Source of the DNA: Selaginella tamariscina
Lineage: Eukaryota; Streptophyta; Lycopodiopsida; Selaginellales; Selaginellaceae
Direction: 5' to 3'
Assembly: GCA_003024785.1 (NCBI GenBank)
Contig: PUQB01000600.1
Location: forward strand, 1-64,000
Length of the DNA: 64,000 nucleotides
Part shown: one piece after another, positions 58,901 through 64,000 of the stretch
Layout: each line of letters begins with the position of its first letter
How positions within the stretch are numbered: the first letter of the stretch is position 1
Made by a program: the position numbers and the translations under genes
Notes under the pieces: generated by a model
Told to the model about the DNA's origin: nothing
Databases searched by the model: none
What the model saw: the letters and a program-made list of their open reading frames with translations, nothing else

Positions 58901-60141
58901 AACACCTTGTAATGCCTAAGACAATGGAGCTTGCTACAGTAGTCATGTAGGAGATACATGATAGTCCGTTTGTTAAACATGGAAAAGAGGACAAGATGTA
59001 TGACTTGGTGAAACATCAATTCTTCTAGCCTAACATGAAGGAGGACATTGTGGAGTATGTTCGCATTTGTGCTAAGTGTCAGTCAGTTAAGGTTGAGAGG
59101 GTGGCTTAGCCTGACTGCTGATGCCTTTGAAAGTGCCTTAGGGAAGATGAGAGAGTATCTCTATGGATTTTATTATGCATCTTCCAAGGACACTACATTG
59201 TAATGAACAGGTGTGGGTCATTGTGGATCACTTGAGCAAGTATGCTAAGTTTTTCCTTTGAAGAAGAATGTAACAGTGAAGGAGTTCACATTGGTGTATC
59301 TAATGCATGTGTATCTTGAGCATGGGATGCCAAGAACATCGTTAGTGATCAAGACAGTTCACTTTGGCATTTTGGGTGAAGTTTTATAGAGGATCGGCAC
59401 TAAGGTGAACTTTAGTAATGGAGATCACCCACAGTCAAATGGCCAAACTAAGCGTGTGAACCAGGTTCTAAAGGATATGTTGAGAACCTATGTAGCTGAG
59501 AAGCAAGGATAGTGGGATAAGTTCTTGCCTTTAGCTGAGTTTGCTTACAATAACAGTAAGCATAGCTCTCTGAAATGTAGTCCGTTCTATGCTTACAAAG
59601 GCAAACATCCTCGGTCTCAAGTAAATGTTAGAATATGCTAGCAAGTGGTGAGAGAGGATGTTGAAGCTCATATCTTAGCTATGGAGATGGACAAATATTT
59701 CTAATGTGTTGCTTAAGGCAAGGGACCGAATTAAAAGGCTAGTTGATGAAAATCGCACTTATGAACAATTTAATGTAGGAGACAAAGTGTTTATGTGAGT
59801 CATCTTTGCTTCCTTGTTAAACTGTAGTTCTCTAGAACCATTGCGAATTGGGAAGTGTGAGAAGCTAAGTCTTCGGTATGTTGGTTCAAAGATCATTAAA
59901 TAGATCAATGATGTGGCTTACAAGTTGAGGCTGCTTGAAGGAGTGCAACTACATCTCATGTTTTCATGTGAATCAACTAAAAAGGGCCCTTGTACGTAGA
60001 GAGTATTAGTACATTCACTTGAAGAGTAAAAGGAGTTTAACTAAGAGGATGTTTAAAGTAACTTGTTTTAAAGAAAAATTGTTTTGCAAAGTGTATACAA
60101 TTTGTCCTTGAGGACAAGGACTTCTTCCAAAGGGGAAGGAA

Positions 60142-60357
60142 TGTTATAGCCAACATTAGTCCATGGTCTTGGTCAAAGGTTGACCATGATTGATCTTGTG
60201 CTTAATCTAATCACGTTTTTTAGGGAGACGCTAATTTTAGAGAGTGACATCAGTGTAATAACTTTTAAGAGTGGAGTTCAACTTGCTATAGCTCAAGGTG
60301 ACCTTAGAGTACTCTAAGGTTGGGTAGCATCCAGATACGGTGACTAGGAGTGTAACA
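60142..60357 (+). repeat. 3' LTR of the old Ty3/gypsy element
   Basis: Starts TGTTATAGCC after AAGGGGAAGGAA and ends GGAGTGTAACA. About 20 bp longer than the 5' LTR through small indels. Confidence 0.85.
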
Positions 60358-60683
60358 GATACGGAGCCTGCAAGACAATAAAGCCATTGATTTTCTAAAC
60401 ACAAGAAAAAAAACTTACGAAAGCAATTTGGCATGTTGACAAGGATGGTCTAGCTTAGTTTGGATTTCCCAATGCTAAACAAGAAGGTTTTCTTAAGGGA
60501 TAAACAATAAGAATATTAGTACGCCAGATGGTTAATGAAACACTTTACGTTCATGTGATTTCAAATCCCCCAATCACACCCCCGTACATGTTGTAGATTG
60601 CAGCAAGTTGGAGATCGACTTCTTGGTTGCTTCAACAACTCTAATAATAGCTGTCGTTGTTGCAAAGACAACAAGCAGCCCGT

Positions 60684-61388
60684 AGATGAGGATAGCATTT
60701 GTTATTGTTTCTACTTCACACACACACACGCACATACATACACTAAGTTCTTGGTGTGTGTTTTATACACAGACATGGAGCAGATGAGGATGGCATTTGT
60801 TATTTTCTTCATACTGGTTTAGCAGCTGTTAATAGCATCTGATCCAGAGCTTGTTAAGGATTTTTAGAACTCAACAAAGATCGATGCAAACTTCTTCACA
60901 TTCACTGGGTTCAGAGGTGGAATCACTGCTCCAAAGGGCCAGTTCCTGGTGAAGAAAGCCTCTTTAGCAGAGCTCGTTGTCTCACTTGCTAAACTCTCTT
61001 TCCAACCTGTGCAGTTAACTCTCCACACACTCACCCCAAGTGCGTGTATATGTGTTAGTGTTTGAACTAAACTTGCATGTTATACATACGTACACGCACA
61101 ACACCACACACTTGTTTAACACGCATGGTTAGAAATGGAGCTTCTCTATGTAGAACAAGGGATGCTAACCGTGGGACTGATAGACACTACAAACAAGTTC
61201 TTCGTACAGAAGCTGCAAAAGGGTGATCTTTTTGTGTTCCAAAGGGTTTAGTGCACTTTCAGATGAACGAGGGTACTTATGAAGCAAAGGCCGTGTCTGC
61301 GTTTAGCAGCTCGAATGTCGGGACCGTTTCAATTCCCGGGGCTGTTTTCGGATTCAACATTGACGATGGCAAGGCGTTTAAGGTCTCC
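60684..61388 (+). pseudogene. Germin-like protein, longer but broken copy (right arm)
   Basis: Start MEQMRMAFVIFFILV at 60774 looks like a secretion signal, followed by ASDPELVKDF, FFTFTGFRGG and KGQFLVKKASLAEL. The first cupin box NSPHTHP is kept, exon 1 ending near 61041. Exon 2 begins near 61135 with MELLYVEQGMLTVGLIDTTN, KLQKGDLFVF, GLVHFQMNEGTYEAKA, GTVSIPGAVFGFNI and ends DDGKAFKVS at a stop at 61386-61388. Two in-frame stops in exon 1 and a missing base near 61240 disable it. The signal-peptide segment is duplicated just upstream (60684-60710). Confidence 0.88.
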
Positions 61389-61997
61389 TGAGACCATTTA
61401 AGCTGAAATAGTTTGCAAATGTTTAAGAAAACCACATTTTTATACGAGATAATGAATAATAAGAAGGTCAGAGAGTTTAATAAAACAATAACAATCACTG
61501 AAAACAATAAGATATGAAGGCTTTCTTCGATAGAGCGAATTCTACATTTCAGTACATCATTTTAATGAAGATTAATACAATAATTAAATTGGTCATTATT
61601 AAAAACATTATTAATATATCTTTATTACAACAAATAAAACCAACATGGAAAAATGATATTCACATGATATTTATTTTTTGGACGTAGTTTTAATAATTAA
61701 GGTTAACTTTCACTTGTTATACATATTGACGTCAACATATTATATTCCAAAAAAACATATTTATTTTTACCTCTTTTTTTCTAGGGTTTAGTGGATAATC
61801 ACTCAAAACTTTGTGAATTCTAAGGCAACTTATATACTCATGTGGGTGTATACACATGATAAACTTGCGCTACACATTAACAATTAACACTATGCATATA
61901 AAATGCTTATAGGTCATTCACACACAATAATTCTTGGCGTAGTTGTATGTTAATTCTAGAGGGCCCCAAAGACGTGAAACAATCCATATATATGCGC

Positions 61998-62051
<54 letters not shown>

Positions 62052-63330
62052 AAGCTCTAGGTTTATTTAAGGAGATGGTTTTAGACGGGGTTAAGCCTAC
62101 TGTGCTTCTCTCTCGTGAACATTGAAAAAAAAACCTCGATATACTGCAAATTTATATTATATATAATATATATATATATGTATGTATGTATGTATGTATT
62201 AGTTACTTTTATATGGAAACAATCATATATTCGGTATGCGTGCCTGTACACAGCCAGATAGATATGTAAAATTGATTTAATACTTTAATTTCGGCACATT
62301 TAGGAGACACTTCATCAGCTACAACCTCGTACAATATATAATACACAGTGTGTGTGTGTGTGTCTATATATATATATATATACACACACATACACTAACG
62401 AACGAAACATTATATTATATATTTTTTTGACTCGTTGGCTTCGGAACTTCTCCGACTTCTCAATCTACATCAATCAATTTGCATAATAACCAGTTTTGTA
62501 TACATATCACATGTATAAACATAACTAGATATAAGACACAAATACATGCAAATAAATAAGTAGTAGATATTTACATGCGAGAATGTTCATATATAATTAA
62601 AATAAGAATTGCTTATCACTTATTATATGAATATTGATAAATATTTATAAGGATCGTCAATTACATAGGCACTTAAACTACTCAGTAATATGTAAAATCA
62701 TTAAATTATATAAAAATATTAAAGCAACAGATCTTGTAACATTTGAGTTACTTAATAATACCATGGAACTATGTAAGAATCCTATTAAAACATTTAAAAT
62801 TAAGTACATTATATTGTACTCAATGAATAAGTCTTAACATCTATGTTTTTGCTTTTATTCATTTTATACAAACATCTAACAACGTTTCATGGTTTAATAG
62901 TTCTACATATCACTGAGTGAGTTAAATGTTATAACACCATTAAATTATGTAAGAATGCTATATAAATAAATAAATAAACTAAAACACATTCTATATTTAA
63001 AATCTGATTTAATGAATAAAACTTAGCATCACTTTGTTTTAATTTTTATTCATTTTTATACAATGTTTTAATACAATGCAATGGTTTAAATGTTAACTTT
63101 ATACGATTGAATGATTTTATGTATCACCAAGTAATTCAAAGGTTGCAAGACCATCAAAAATTATGTAAGAAATTTATATAAAATAATTAAAAATTAAAAC
63201 ACATTATATATTTTATATCTTATTTAATGAATGAAACTTATCATCACTGTGTTTTAATTTTATATAACATTTTGATAATTATTTTTACATAATTTAATGG
63301 TTTTACATCACCAAGTGGCTCAAATATTAT
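60905..63330 (+). repeat. Right arm of a large inverted duplication
   Basis: Matches the reverse complement of 52690-54515. It keeps 762 bp (61364-62125) that the left arm lacks, including the germin-like stop codon and 0.7 kb of 3' flank, so it is nearer the ancestral arrangement. It contains (GT)n(GA)n at 61997-62049 and (TG)n(TA)n at 62347-62382. Confidence 0.85.
62650..63330. repeat. Satellite-like tandem repeat, about 190 bp unit (right arm)
   Basis: Units near 62680, 62900, 63100 and 63280, each with AAATTATGTAAGAATN, AAACTTAGCATCACT-like and GGTTTTACATCACCAAGT-like parts; inverted relative to the left-arm array. Confidence 0.6.
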
Positions 63331-64000
63331 TAGGCATTCTACCTTAATTATATATAAATACCATGTGAGCATTCTTACATGTAAATGTTTAAGTTTTTTT
63401 ACTTTCCTTATTAAGTTTTATTTTATAACATTTGTCATTTGTAATTAATACTTCATTATAAATAAAATCATATAAAAACAAATACTTATAATTTTTTAAA
63501 TAGTTTTTTTTAACATAGCCCATGTTCTTATCTCTTTACAAAGTATTCACATTATTAAAAAGTTTCAGCAGAATATCCTTCAAAATAATTTATTTTACAT
63601 TCATAATATAAAAAAATTATATTATGAAACTCAATATATTCAAAGATATATAATTTAAAGATACATACACAAACACTCATATGTATTAAAGAGTGGTACT
63701 CATTATTTTATTTAATAAAACTTTAATAAATATATTAAATATTTATAAATTAATTTATTAAAAATCTTTTTTCATTTTCATTCTTAATCGCATTTTTGTT
63801 TTCATTCGAGTCTTCTCGCCAAATTTTTTAATATAAAATAATTAAATAAAATTAAACATATCTAATTATTTACGTTACATAAAATGGTATAATAATATAT
63901 TATACAATCAAATTTGCCTATGTATATTTAAATAATAAATAAATTTATCCGTAATATAAAAAAATATACATTTTACAATTTCAACATTGTGATTATATGT
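63331..64000. other. AT-rich sequence to the window end
   Basis: No gene or element end recognised. A short phrase (ATTCTTACATGTAAATG at 63380) recalls 53470-53490 in the left arm, in the same orientation. Confidence 0.4.

Larger units (their letters stand above)
55737..60357 (+). mobile_element. Ty3/gypsy LTR retrotransposon, old and heavily broken
   Basis: A full-length fossil of about 4.6 kb with LTRs at both ends (55737-55931 and 60142-60357), a primer-binding site after the 5' LTR (TGGTATCAG, initiator-Met type, 55935), a purine-rich tract before the 3' LTR, and in order gag-like, protease/RT (about 57400-58300), RNase H (about 58330-58760) and integrase (about 58950-59600) remains. The order RT-RNase H-integrase places it in Ty3/gypsy. 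It carries many breaks across all domains and its LTRs have diverged clearly, so it is old. Flanks GATAG and GATAC are probably the two target-site copies. Confidence 0.93.

Noticed and set aside
1-64000. tRNA, rRNA or other structured RNA genes
   Set aside because: I looked for tRNA-like A and B boxes and rRNA phrases by eye and found none. A covariance-model search was not possible here.

Overview
The window looks like nuclear DNA of a land plant. It is very AT-rich, its genes are split into many short exons with GT-AG introns, telo-box motifs (AAACCCTAA type) sit at gene starts, and the proteins are plant types: RHD3/SEY1 GTPase, germin-like protein, cytokinin-activating LOG, and a UDP-glycosyltransferase with a PSPG box. 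The sulfate-assimilation gene is the short reductase without an Fe-S cluster that is known from the moss Physcomitrella and the lycophyte Selaginella. A bryophyte or lycophyte is therefore more likely than a flowering plant, but the sequence alone does not settle which. Introns and spacers are packed with (CA)n, (GA)n and (TA)n microsatellites.

Left part (1-20.7 kb): repeats and fossils, with no intact gene recognised. A Ty3/gypsy element runs off the left edge and ends with its 3' LTR at 1801. It sits inside an AT-rich repeat family found again at about 8.2-11.4 kb and, inverted, at 14.8-16.3 kb. Two of these repeat copies are attached to broken pieces of a LOG gene: two pieces in tandem at 7.56-8.67 kb and one inverted piece at 16.4-17.15 kb. 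All three stop at the same exon end, before the catalytic exon. An 0.8-kb polypyrimidine tract lies at 13.9-14.7 kb.

Gene-rich middle (20.7-42.1 kb): a small membrane protein (minus strand); RHD3 with 23 exons that read cleanly to 830 residues (minus); a decayed Mutator-like element with long inverted ends and a FAR1-type fragment; a plastid-type APS/PAPS reductase with 9 exons (plus); PIG-Q/GPI1 with 12 exons (minus), head to head with a MERIT40/BABAM1 homologue (plus), their start codons 89 bp apart; and a UDP-glycosyltransferase (plus). From PIG-Q rightward the conserved genes carry repeated one-base frame breaks, mostly a missing base in a mononucleotide run. RHD3 and the reductase have none. 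This points either to an unpolished assembly block or to an unusual indel-driven decay.

Right part (42.5-64 kb): one or two multi-exon loci that I could not identify (42.8-49.4 kb), orphan exons near 50-51 kb, then a large inverted duplication. Its arms (about 52.69-54.52 and 60.90-63.33 kb) carry two decayed copies of one germin-like gene plus satellite-like AT repeats. The spacer holds a LINE 3' fragment, a DNA-methyltransferase-like fragment, and an old Ty3/gypsy element that landed in or next to the methyltransferase fragment. The left arm has lost exactly the 762 bp that lie between two 8-bp repeats still present in the right arm.
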